Positions 54,701 through 64,000 of a DNA stretch of 64,000 nt are shown in pieces. Each line of letters opens with the position of its first letter. Position 1 is the first letter of the stretch. The stretch comes from Deuterostichococcus epilithicus (lineage: Eukaryota > Chlorophyta > Trebouxiophyceae > Prasiolales > Stichococcaceae): contig JAVTLE010000019.1 in the NCBI GenBank assembly GCA_033439295.1, forward strand, positions 124,001 to 188,000, given 5' to 3'. Below the pieces are notes generated by a model. That model was not told where the DNA came from and did no database searches. It saw only the letters and a program-made list of their open reading frames with translations. A program made the translations under genes and the position numbers.

Positions 54701-57700
54701 TCCATGGGGCCGGAGCTGCCACTGTTGAGCGGCCATGGCGGTTCTGATAAACGGCTCCACGCTGCGGGGCAGGGCCCGGGACCACTGATATGTAGGCTGA
54801 TATGTAGAAGTTCAGCCTCATGCCTGTCTGGCATGTGGCAGTTGGCAGAGCCTTTCAGCATTGCTGTTCTGGTGGTTCTGCGACAGCACTGCAGCGGCCT
54901 TGCAGCAGCGCATCAAAGGCGCTGGAGGCGCGGCTCTCAGCAAGTCCTCACTTGAAGCCACATATTTGCAGCCTGGAGCGGTCCGAGCTGACAGGCAGCA
55001 CTGCAGGCGTGCGGCACAGGCACTGAGTGTGCCAGTCCAGCACGCCGGCTGCCCGGGAGCCGCCCTCTGCCGGAATGGAGAAGCTCAGCAACGGGAGGAA
55101 TCACGCTGCACTGTAGCGCGCGGACCGCTGCGGCCGCTCCAAAGCGCGTCTCGGAGCGTTTCCAGCTGCGGCCTCTCAAAGCTCGTCTCAGAACGGCTCC
55201 GCCTGAGTTGTGACCCACCTGGCCGGCGCGCGCGAACACGGAGACGAGCGCCGTCGCAGTGGTCGCCGTCGGCGCAGCGCCGTCGGCGAGCATGCGGCGG
55301 TAGACCGCGGCCGCAGCGCCGGGCTGCCCGGCGCGCGCACAGGCGCCGATGACCGTGTTGTAGGTCCGCACCTCGGGCGCAGTGCCCTGCAGAAGGGGTC
55401 GAGACAGAGGCTCAGGGGAGACAGAAACGATGGCCCGCCTTGAGTCTGACCATTGGCCGGGAAGCATGTGTGCCTGCGAGCTGTGCAACAGCCGCAAGCA
55501 GCGTGCGCCAGACCAACCGCTGCGGCGTCGCAACCCCGGGAGCCGGCGCTGATTTGGGTGTTGATAGAGGATGTTAAGAAGCGCAACACCCCATATGAGG
55601 GCGCATAGGCCCCGCCTTGCAGGGCTGAGGTGACCATGTCAGGAGCGGGCAGGGTCGACTGACAGGACAATCGCCAGCAATCTGCCGAGGGCCCCCGACA
55701 TCCTGATCCACGACCGCACCACCCTTTTATTGCGTCACATTTATGTCAAAAAACTCTTTCGTCGAACCAAGGCTGGTGACAGGAGCATCGCACCTGCGCC
55801 TGGAGCGTGTCCAGCACCTTCACCGCCTCCTCCCACTGCCCCGTTTTTGAGTGTATCTGCAGCAGCACCGGCGGGAAGCAAGTCAGGGAAGCTGGACACA
55901 CGGAAAGCCAGACCCGGAGTAGCCTCAAGCACAGAGAAACTGCACAAGGAGACTAAACACTCTATGCAATGATGTGCAGCATGAGCTACAGCTACTGTGC
56001 ATTGCATTACATGCAGTACACCATGCCGGTGCTGAGCACATAGCTGACGAATGCCAAGTCGGGTCTGTGCAACAAACTGACAGAGCTCAGAGCGCTGCGA
56101 GCTTGGGAACAGTGACTGTGAGGCCCGCACGTCAATGAGGATATTGTATGTGACGAGGTTGGGGGTGCAGCCCTCGCGCAGCAGCTGCTGGAAGACGTCA
56201 AGTGCCAGATCCAGCTCGCCAGCCTTGATGCACACTGCGGCTCAGAGAGCTTTTCCAGTGATGCTTGTGATTCCTATCATTTGTTCTCCTGTGGGCACAT
56301 GCCCAGCACGAGGTCCAGCTCCCCGGCCTTGATGCATGGGACGCAACAACACAAATTGCTGGTCAGCACAGACACACAAGGCTGATGGGATACGATTCGC
56401 TTCCGGCTTGCGGTTCCGGCTTGCGGCTTGAAGGCTCTCAACCTGCGTCTGGCTTGTGCAGCCAGCACAGGCGGCTCTGGCGGCAGCAGCAGCCAATATG
56501 AGCGTCATGACGCTGCAGACGCTGCAGCGCTGCCATGCCGCGGCGCCCCACACACGCACAAGGGCGTCGTCTGAGGGTGACCAGGTTCATTCCTGTGTCA
56601 ACGAGCTGGGCCTCACCGTTCATGAGGGCAGAGAAGGCATGGCAGTTGAGGGAGATGCGGCGGGTGCGCATCTCCGCAGCGAGCGCCAGCGCCGCTCCCA
56701 GCCCCTGCCCAGCGCCGCACTGCGGCATTGCGACAGGCGCCGTCAGGATGAGACCTTCTCGAAAGGGCGGCGGCTTGCAGTCCTGCCGCAAGGGCGTAAA
56801 GGCAAGTGCTTGGCCGCTGCCCATCTGCAAACGTGCTGTCTGGTGCACCCGGCCGGGAGCAGCCAGTAGGTTGGGCTCGTAGAGTTGCAGGTGTCCTCAG
56901 GCTCACATCTTCCACGGAAGCAATCAGTCGAAACTGTTGTCGGGCGGCGAATGCACCTGAGCAATGATGGTGGTGTAGGTGTACACATCGCACAGCGATG
57001 CAAGCGGGTGGCTGGACGGCTGGCTGCGCAGCCAGTCGAAAATCTCCGAGGCGCGCCCCGACAGCCCCGCCTGTGCACACGGAACATGTAACTTCTACGG
57101 CTATGATTGAACGAGGAGAGCAGTGCACCAAGGTGAGCTGCAGCCGCTGGCTTGCGACTGATTGTCTCAACTGTTGTGTGACAGCAGAGCCTGTTGACAT
57201 GTGGCGAGACAGCCCACAGCACTGCCGCCTCAAACGCCCTGACACACTCCTGAAAGGAACTGCTTCGCTGGGAAATGGGCGAGCACAGGGGTGAGCTGCT
57301 GCTCGCCTTTGCAAGCTCCTTCAGCAGGGCAGCCAGGGCGCGGGAATCCAGGTGGTGCAGGCCACGCGCCACCACCTGCAGGCAAGATTGGACAGGTCGA
57401 CTTTGAGCGGAACATGATGCACAATTGACGGACGCCTGAGGCGGAAGTTGCTGCGCTGCGAGGGGCACAGCTGGGGGCGGACTCGCATGCCAATCAGGAA
57501 GAGAGTGCAGCCAGCCTGACGCCACAGAGCGGTTTCAGATGCGTTATGCAGGAGATCCCTCAAGGCTGGCTACGGAACGGAATGCTCCCAGAACCCGGGT
57601 GGAAAGGTCACCGGCGCAGCTTCGGCATCCAGTGGCAGCTGCTTTACGACCCGCAGAAGGTCTTCCACCGTGGTCTCCTCGCCGGCGGCGGGGCCATCTC

Positions 57701-58612
57701 CGCAGCCGCCCGCCTGCATGCCTGTGACCTGTGCCCACAGCTGGCGGTAGCCCGCGCCGTCAGAGACAGTGGGACTGCTGATCCCTCGGCCCGCCAGGCC
57801 GGCGCCCGATGTTGAGCGGCTGAGCACCTGCGGTGCATTGCAATGGGAGCTGGGTTCATAGGAAAGAATACACAGTCACCTGTTGGTCCCGTGATGGCAG
57901 TGAGACGCGCTAGCAGTCAAAGATGCTGCACGGATCCAGCTGGTGTGAGGTCAATTACAGCACAACAGACGGGCAAGGGGGCCAACCTGGGGGGAGGTGT
58001 GCCCGCTGACAGTGCTGCCGCTGATGCGGCCATAGCCGCCGCCGCCATCGCCGCCAAACCCGAAGTCTCGACCCGGGCTGGAGCCGCGGCCACCGATGTA
58101 GCCGCGGCCGCCTGTGCCGCGCCCACCGGCCTGATTGTTAAGCGGGCCGCGGCCGCCGCGCCGCGGCGGCGTGCCAAAGTCCGCAGATCTCACCCGCCGG
58201 TGCGACGCCGGCACATCGCTGCCGCCTCCATATTGCGTGGCTGGGCTCTGGATGCCGACACCACTGTTGCCAAAAGTCGGCCTACCGTGCATGCTGCCGT
58301 GTACGCTGCCGTTGGAGTGCGGGCTGCCTAGAGCGCCGCCGAATGGCACCCCTGCACCGCCACCGCCGCCAAAGCCGCCACTGCCGCCGAGGGTTGGGGA
58401 GGGCGGCGGCTGGTTCGAGAAGCTGCTGAGGTTGGCAGCCAGGCCGCTGCCCATGGACAGGTGCCGCCTCAGTCCTGCTGGCTGGTATGGCGCCAGCGGC
58501 GCAAAGTCGCCATAGCCAGAAGGCACCCCACGTTCGGCGCCGTGCTGCGAATTGCCGGCGCTGACGCTGCCGCAGAACCCGCTGCCAGCATGCAGGCTGC
58601 CGCCGGAGCCGC

Positions 58613-58659
<47 letters not shown>

Positions 58660-60113
58660 GGCGGCGGCGGCGCATCAAACTGCGGGCCGCCCGCACGGCC
58701 ATGCACGAAGCCGGGCCGCATGCCGCTGCGGCCCGAGGCGACATGGCTTGCACCGGCGCCGCCATCGAATGACACTGTGCGTCGCGGAGGCATCATCCGT
58801 CCGGCCATGGGCCCAGAGTGCAGCGGCCCGTGCTGGCTATGGCCTCCGCCCTGCTGCTGCTGGCGATTCAGCTGCGAGTAACTCTGCTGCTGCTGCCACT
58901 GTGGCGCCTGGCCCAGTGGCTGCCCTGCCTGCAGCTGCGACAAAGCATCGGCCTGGAGGCCGCCAATGCGCTGGCTGGGGCTGCTCAGCGGCAGCCCGCT
59001 CAGACCGAAGCCGCCAGGGCTGTTGGGGGCCTGCGAGACACCAGATGCCCCCGTCTGGTGCAGGTGTGCCTGCTGGTGTGCCGGCTGGCCGAATAGCTGC
59101 GGGCTGGAGCGGAAGCTGAAGCCGCCGCCGCCGCCGCCGCCGCCGCCGTTTCCCAACTGCAGCATGGGCCCCGTCGCTGCGTGCTGGAAGTGCATCGGCT
59201 GGCCCTCGGGCAGCGACATGGCGCCCATCGGCAGCAGCGAGCTGGTCGAGTGGCAATGCAGCGCGGGCGGGCCCATGGGCGACTGCGGCTCCGCCTGTGC
59301 GTCGTGTCTGCTGTTTAGAGAGGGAACGCCGCCGCTGCCGCCGCCGTCACCGTCCAGGAATCCCGCTGCTGCAGTGGCCAGCTCCTCGGGCCGCGGCGGC
59401 TCGCTGAGGTAGCGGTGCAAGGGCCGCTGGGCTGCGCCAATCGGCAGGCCGGTGCGGCCGCCAGACGGGGTGCTGGGCTGCGAGCCAAGCTGCTGTTGCT
59501 GCTGCTGCTGCGCTGCCAGCATGCTGGGCGGCGCTGCCAGCGGCGGAAGGTGGTCCAGCAGCGGTGGCGACGGCGTGTTAGGGCTCATGGATCCATGGCC
59601 GCCACCGAAAGCAATGCCGTTGGCGCCAGAGTGCGGCGGGTGCGACATGCCAGGGTAGAATCCGCCGCCGCCGCCGCCGCCGCTGGCCCCGCCGACAGAC
59701 GTCTGCGATCGCTGCAGCGGCCCCGCCTGCGGTGCGTGCTGCTCGGGCACAGCAGCATGCTGCGCACCCGATGCTGAAGGCGACTGCCAGGCGAAGGCGG
59801 CTGACATGTTCGTCAGCCCCACCGCGCTTTTTAACGCATTGAAATCGGTGCTGTTGAACGAGTCCCACGTGATGAGGCTACGCAGCGGTGCGGGACTGCC
59901 GCCGCCGCCGTGCTGCGCCAGGCCTGCGCTGCCGGCGGGCGCGCTGCCGAGGTGGCCGAAGGCGCTGCCGTTGCTGGCATGGCTGTGGCCATCCTCCGAG
60001 GAAAATGCCAGTGAGGAGGTCGAGGAGGCTGGGCGCGGCAGGCCGTGTGTGGCGCCGCCAACACCTCGGCCGTACGCCGTGGGGGACTCGCATTGCGCGC
60101 CCGCGTCTGCCAT
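48449..60113 (-). CDS. Pentatricopeptide-repeat protein with long Gln/Gly-rich N-terminus and cyclin-like C-terminus
   Basis: Exons, minus strand: 60113-57987, 57827-57612, 57375-57307, 57070-56957, 56719-56617, 56234-56131, 55856-55794, 55386-55219, 54446-54245, 53879-53731, 53009-52879, 52615-52405, 52182-51995, 51439-51263, 51018-50875, 50417-50333, 50006-49828, 49309-49124, 48850-48449. About 1,672 aa. Residues 1-709 (one exon) are low complexity with Q15 and poly-Gly runs. PPR helices follow: SEIFDWLRSQ, LCDVYTYTTIIAQ, CHAFSALMN, LALDVFQQLLREGCTPNLVT, WEEAVKVLDTLQAQ, EVRTYNTVIGACARAGQPG, MLADGAAPTATT, VDEALAVLQDMAARG, WERGLEIFELMRSRGCKPDA. PPR proteins bind organellar RNA and steer its processing or stability. 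The end (ARLAALQSAAAACGLP; GFRGSTAAAAALAVGRAAVG; PVWPASLASLTGH) resembles a cyclin box pair. No clear transit peptide is seen. Introns 3 and 14 begin GC. Exon 12 contains N at 52583 and needs one extra base to stay open. Family assignment is strong, cyclin likeness moderate. Confidence 0.85.
50845..50866. repeat. Telomere-type tract in a PPR-gene intron
   Basis: AGGGTTTTAGGGTTTAGGGT, three units, starting 9 nt inside the intron from the donor of PPR exon 15 (exon ends at 50875, donor GTGGGC). Confidence 0.9.
54422..54657 (-). repeat. Triplicated acceptor and start of PPR exon 9, with telomere-like tracts
   Basis: A unit of about 48 nt whose gene-sense core GTGGACGAGGCGCTGGCGGT then GCTGCAGGA encodes VDEALAVLQD. 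It occurs at 54422-54470 (real exon start at 54446), 54515-54566 and 54606-54657. Each is preceded in gene sense by ATGCTGGCCCTGCAG-type acceptor sequence. Telomere-like TTTAGGG tracts sit at 54461-54469 and 54561-54573, directly upstream of two acceptors. Confidence 0.9.
56294..56344 (-). repeat. Decayed copy of PPR exon 6 in the preceding intron
   Basis: Gene-sense TGCATCAAGGCCGGGGAGCT then GGACCTCGTGCTGG encodes CIKAGELDLVLGMC. The real exon (56234-56131) encodes CIKAGELDLALDVF. The copy lies about 100 nt upstream. Confidence 0.85.
58614..58658. repeat. (CTG/CAG)15 microsatellite encoding poly-Gln
   Basis: A pure 45-nt CTG run on the plus strand, read as 15 Gln codons (CAG) in exon 1 of the PPR gene. 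It is likely length-polymorphic. Confidence 0.95.
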
Positions 60114-62040
60114 GCCGACGCAGCCGCCGGTGGTCCCTGCCGTGTTGGTGTCCCTACCGATGTCCCTGCAGCTGCTGCTGGCCGGCCGTTACACCAACAC
60201 TGCTGACCGCGCCAGCATACAGCGACACCTGCGGCAGCAACTCCAGGGTCGCTGCGGGTTCTGCTGCCGCCTGAAGTGTGGTCCACAGTCTCGACCAGGA
60301 GCCTGGCAGACGCTGCACAGCTGCCAACATGTGTTAGTTGAAGAACGGGGGATCGCTTGCCGATGTGGTGTCAAGCAAATTGGGACTGGAGCACACTGAG
60401 CGCCTGATTGCGGAGCCAAACCGTTCAACCTGCCATACAAACACCTTGCGAGTTCCAGACCAGCGCCAAGGAAGCATACTCTGGCAGCAATAGAACAGCT
60501 TTAGTCCAAGACTGTGCCAAGACCCCTATTGAGCTCGCTGACGGCTGCTGTAGATCATCTAGAGGTTGCTGGAGGTTTGAGACAGCCATGCTCAGCGCTG
60601 ACGCACGCTTGACGAGCAGTCTCTCGAGGCCCGGAAAACCGGACAGGGAAGATGTGCACGAGCCCCGCACTCGGCATGACAAAAGACAGCCGCGGGCAAT
60701 CAATCCTGAATATCATTGGGAAACGACTGTCGACGGATGTGTGTGTGACCAGCTCCCCATGCGTCCTGACTGAACGGCCCACGCGGTGCGACGGGGAACA
60801 AGCCAGTGCCTGGCGGCCAGCAACGTCAGGCAGCGCCTCTGAATTAGCGCTCACCTGACCCGCAGACAATCCTCACACACCAGTCGTTCTGCCTTGACGC
60901 CCCAAGCCCCCTAACTGGACCCTCCCGCGTCTCACCTCAGCCAGAGATCTGGTGCGGATGCTCCTCAGCTCCTCAGTGCAAACCGCTCCCGTCGATCAGC
61001 TGAGCGCCGATGCGCAATCTTACAAGAGCTGCGAAGCGCCTAGCGGCGAACACCGGCCCGCTGCATCGCCGCTGGCGGCTCTGACTTGCACCCCACAGAG
61101 GCGCTGAAGCAACGGGCTCCGTCGACGGGCGTCAATCGCCTCGGCAGCCGCGGTGCTGCGCCGACATGCACCCTTACACGTACCGATGCCGTGCGAATAG
61201 ATCCTGCTGGCGAGTGCGCGGCGTGCTGGCCAGCTGTGAACTTTGCAGCCAGGTGCCCGTCAATCAGTCATGGAGCACAGTGATGATAGGTGGTATTTAA
61301 GGCACCTTAATAAATACCGAGAATAATTCCGGAGGAAAGTGAAGCATTGCGCCTGCGACGAGGGCCACATTGACAGGCAACAGGTGCAGCGCAAGCTGGA
61401 GTGTCGCCCCTGCTCCAGAACAGTCCCTGCACCATCTTCTGGCTGTAGTTGCTGCTCTCCGTCGCGTGGGCGTCGTTTCCAGTCTTGTGAGGCAGCTCCG
61501 TTTCGGTCATACCGTAACACCCCGAGCAAGGGCCAGCCGGGCGTCGCACGAGCGCTGCCGGTAGCACGAGGTCTGCTTGGTATTTCATACAGTAGGGGAG
61601 TGCGCCGGCGCCCCCCAATCGGCATAGCAGGTGCAGCTTCCTGCGAGGCTGCCACTATCGAATGGCACACAGGGGACTGATTAAATTGCTCGAGTCATGT
61701 GACGCACCATCGAGGAGACAGCACAGACGCAATTACAATGATGTTGTGCAGCGTATGCCCAGTCCTCACCGCATGGACGCATGCCATGCAATGTTCACGA
61801 AACTTCTGCTACGAAGCGCATGCATGAGCATGCCACAGCTAAGACGCTGGAGCGCGCAAACGCGTCGTCATCATCAATTACTGTCACGTGTTTCTCAGCG
61901 GTTGTGCCGACACTGCACTCATTGCGTCATGCATGTGCTACTGTGACGCTGCAGATGTCTGGGCGCCAAGATCTGCCTGCATCCCTGCGGGGGTTTGCTG
62001 CTCAAGGTCCGCCTTCAGGCGGACTTCAACATCCATACTG
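60114..62040. other. Divergent intergenic region
   Basis: Promoters of the PPR gene (minus) and the small membrane protein (plus). A plus-strand ATG at 61955 opens a 17-codon frame (MSGRQDLPASLRGFAAQ) ending at a donor-like CAAG/GTCC. Its phase does not join the next exon, so I leave it out of the gene model. Nothing else is seen. Confidence 0.5.
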
Positions 62041-62554
62041 ATGGATCTGTCTGCGCTCTGCCCGCAGATGGTGTCGCTGCAGCAGAAGGTGGGCGCGCTG
62101 GGCGGCCCTGCAAAGCTCGCGCTGGGCGCGCTGGCAGCAACGGTTGCCGGCGGCAGCTTCTACTTCCTGTCAACCTATGAGGTGTTGATGGTTCTCGTTG
62201 TCAATGTTCTGGTCCAAGCTGAACGCCACTATGCGCCTGACTGCTGCATCCGAGGGCTGTAAAACGTGTCGTGCATGGACAGTGGGAATGTTTTGGGGCG
62301 GTGCTGCCAGCGCTGCAGCTGCGGTTGTGGCTGCAGCCACCGTCAGGTGGTATCCATGCAAGTTCAAGAGCTTTGCTGACAGCTGCGACTCCCGACCGCA
62401 GGCTTGCGAGGGGTGCAAGCGGCGGCGCGAGGCCATGAAGGCGGCGTTTAAGGACGCTGGCCTGGGTTCATTGTCGGTACCGCCGGGGTCCACTGCTGGC
62501 GTGCAAGCGCAGCAGCAGCAGAGGGCGGAGCAGCCGCAGCGCCAGGCCCAATAG
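62041..62554 (+). CDS. Small single-helix membrane protein, unknown family
   Basis: Exons 62041-62181 and 62402-62554 join in phase (GAG/GCT) to about 97 aa. The start could be 62041 (MDLSALCPQMV) or the Met at 62068, which also follows an acceptor-like CCCGCAG; an upstream exon is possible. A short amphipathic start (SLQQKVGALGG) leads into one hydrophobic helix (AKLALGALAATVAGGSFYFL). Exon 2 begins with CEGCKRRREAMKAAFKDAG, a CxxC pair plus a basic helix, and ends in a Gln/Ala-rich tail. Size and layout suggest a small organelle-membrane or ER protein. I do not recognise the family, and the gene model rests only on splice sites, phase and an uninterrupted frame. Confidence 0.5.
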
Positions 62555-62995
62555 TTTTCTCGCTGGATTTGGGAGCAGCCTGACAGGGAGGCAGGACCTG
62601 ACAGGGAGGCAGGCTGCGGGGGGTGCAGCACTGATTTTTCTTGTCCCTGTGCGTGCACACTGGAGGCGTATACCTGGCCAAGGCTTAAGACACATAGAAA
62701 GCAATTCGCGCTGCTGGGCCACAGCGAGCATGCGGAAGCAATCCCAGCCAGCAGCGGATTGCAGCTGATGCAAATAATCTGTCGGCTGCAGCAGAGATCT
62801 AGAAAATACACAGTCCTTGGGCTGCGGCATTTGGCACCCAGAGTGCTCGGATGACCAGGTGACCAGATGGAGGACAGCGTCCAGGCTGACACCAGTAGGG
62901 CCTCGCGCCAGGCAAAGCGCATTCGCGTCATAGAAACGAGCAGTTGCAGCGTAGTACAGATTAGTACGTGCTTTGTCCAGAGCATGTGGTTTACT
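62555..62995. other. Convergent intergenic region
   Basis: 3' sides of the small membrane-protein gene (plus) and the FkbM gene (minus). A small tandem repeat GACAGGGAGGCAGG occurs twice at 62580-62611. No gene seen. Confidence 0.5.
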
Positions 62996-64000
62996 CTAAC
63001 TATGAGTTGCAGCAGCGAAACGTGAACAAGGATGCGGTCGCTTCAGCCGTCTCATGCCAAGTGTGCATGCGAGGCCCAGCACAACCAAGGCCATGAAAAG
63101 GAAAGAGCGGGTGGCGCCCGACATTTGTCTCCTGTTGGCCTCTGAAGTCGCCCGTTGCGGCCCAGCACCTACTGCATGCTGCCACTCAGTTAGGGGCGTT
63201 TCAGGAGTCACACTGCCGTACAACGTCCCGTTGATGTACCAGTCGTCCACGTCGACGTGATGGGCGTGGATGAAGCCATTCCGCAGCAATACCTCCCGGA
63301 TGCGGCGGCGCTTTGGCTCCTCATAGTTATGCTCCACTGTCACCAGGCCCACCGAGTACTCCTCAAACGGCCATGCTTCCAAGATGTCCGCCTCCTGCCC
63401 CTCAACGTCCAGACTCAGGTAGTCGATGTGCCGCGGGATGGCGGGCAGGCTGCCGGGCCAGCCATCGGGCAGGGCGCCAGGCGAGGCATGGCCTGCTAGG
63501 AGCTCTCGGATGCCCAGGGTGCGCAGCTGCACGATGCTCGTGCCGGCGGCATGCAGTGCGGCCTCCCTGTGGGTGTCGAGCGTGTCGAGGATGCCGCCAA
63601 TGGCCGTGTTGTTGGCCGGCCGCACAAATTCCACCTTTGCGCCGCCGACGCCGCTGACGGCCGCATGCACGACCGCGCAGGTGCGGTTGGCCGCCGGGGC
63701 ATCGAAGTCTGCCGGGAAGGGGTCGACTGCGACGCCCTGCCACCGGTGCCGGTCCAGGTAGAACGTGTTGCTGTTGGAAATTGCCGAGTTAGCGCCCAGG
63801 TCTATGTAGAAGCCCGGCTCTGGATGTAGGCGGGCGACCCACTTGTCCTGACCGAACTGGCTCTTTTCCAGCGGGTCCCGCGGCGGCGCTTGTGACAGCA
63901 GTCGGTCGACGAGTTCCCAGTTGACCGCGTCCACTGCGGCCGGCGCCAACCGCGGCCGGCGCAGGTTTGAGAGGGACAGCAGCACAAGCGCCAGCCCGCA
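62996..64000 (-). CDS. FkbM-type SAM-dependent methyltransferase, membrane-anchored (5' end outside window)
   Basis: The frame is open from the window end to the stop at 62996 (334 visible residues, no intron). The FkbM methyltransferase domain (Methyltransf_21) is clear: FGQDKWVARLHPEPGFYIDL, then GAN (SAM-binding loop), GVAVDPFP (acidic end of beta 2), VHAAVSG, and IDYLSLDVEGQEADILEAWP, followed by VGLVTVEHNYEE. Such enzymes O-methylate sugars or other small acceptors; the substrate cannot be read from sequence. The visible N-terminus is hydrophobic (CGLALVLLSLSNL), most likely the end of a signal anchor that begins outside the window. A second hydrophobic helix near the C-terminus (SFLFMALVVLGLACTLGM) is followed by a basic tail. 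The catalytic domain may thus be lumenal, consistent with glycan methylation in the Golgi (inference). Confidence 0.85.
   Translation of the reverse strand, partial: CGLALVLLSLSNLRRPRLAPAAVDAVNWELVDRLLSQAPPRDPLEKSQFGQDKWVARLHPEPGFYIDLGANSAISNSNTFYLDRHRWQGVAVDPFPADFDAPAANRTCAVVHAAVSGVGGAKVEFVRPANNTAIGGILDTLDTHREAALHAAGTSIVQLRTLGIRELLAGHASPGALPDGWPGSLPAIPRHIDYLSLDVEGQEADILEAWPFEEYSVGLVTVEHNYEEPKRRRIREVLLRNGFIHAHHVDVDDWYINGTLYGSVTPETPLTEWQHAVGAGPQRATSEANRRQMSGATRSFLFMALVVLGLACTLGMRRLKRPHPCSRFAAATHS

Noticed and set aside
56743-57525. Uninterrupted minus-strand frame through PPR exons 3-4 and their introns
   Set aside because: The family sequence LLKELAK/AGLSGRASEIF demands splicing out of the middle; the open frame there is chance, with the intron starting GC.
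57951-57986. Extension of the 709-codon PPR exon to the stop at 57951
   Set aside because: The last 12 codons (VGPLARLLCCN plus stop) lie past a good CAG/GTTGG donor, and the next exon joins in phase to continue the PPR protein.

Overview
The window is nuclear DNA of a eukaryote, most likely a GC-rich trebouxiophyte green alga of the Chlorella/Micractinium type. Its genes are split into many short exons (roughly 50-300 nt) by introns of about 100-900 nt with GT..AG and occasional GC..AG ends. Codon third positions are strongly G/C. Short interstitial arrays of the plant-type telomere unit TTTAGGG occur. The gene content (squalene synthase, a TTLL12-type ligase, ECM29, CMS1, a PPR protein, a GT31 glycosyltransferase) fits a green alga. 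The genus is an inference from sequence style only.

Layout, left to right: (1) 1-4359 +, 5'-truncated tubulin-tyrosine-ligase-like gene (TTLL12 type). (2) 4892-9179 +, squalene synthase, 13 exons. (3) 10311-12627 +, small longin/sigma-zeta adaptin-like subunit, probably the TSET/TPLATE-complex small subunit. (4) 13227-16565 -, GT31 glycosyltransferase. (5) 17832-39840 +, a 22-kb, 35-exon ECM29 proteasome adaptor. (6) 40299-42965 -, secreted Ala/Pro-rich, probably GPI-anchored orphan protein. (7) 44013-46980 -, CMS1 ribosome-biogenesis factor. (8) 48449-60113 -, 19-exon pentatricopeptide (PPR) protein with a very long low-complexity N-terminus and a cyclin-like C-terminus. (9) 62041-62554 +, small one-helix membrane protein. 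(10) 62996 to beyond the window end, -, FkbM-type methyltransferase with membrane anchors. These are unrelated housekeeping and surface genes, as is normal for a nuclear chromosome; I see no operon, virus, transposon or defence island.

Exon models were built by hand from splice sites, protein-family similarity and reading-phase continuity. For all complete genes the phases join without conflict, except for one apparent 1-nt defect in ECM29 and one at an ambiguous base in the PPR gene. The phase argument also exposes six introns starting with GC instead of GT.

The most unusual property lies in the introns. Many, above all in ECM29, contain one to three decayed copies ('echoes') of the adjoining exon edge, often with a remnant splice site. 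Several splice sites also lie next to telomere-like TTTAGGG tracts. Together these look like a record of intron birth or growth by local tandem duplication and possibly by telomere-repeat insertion.
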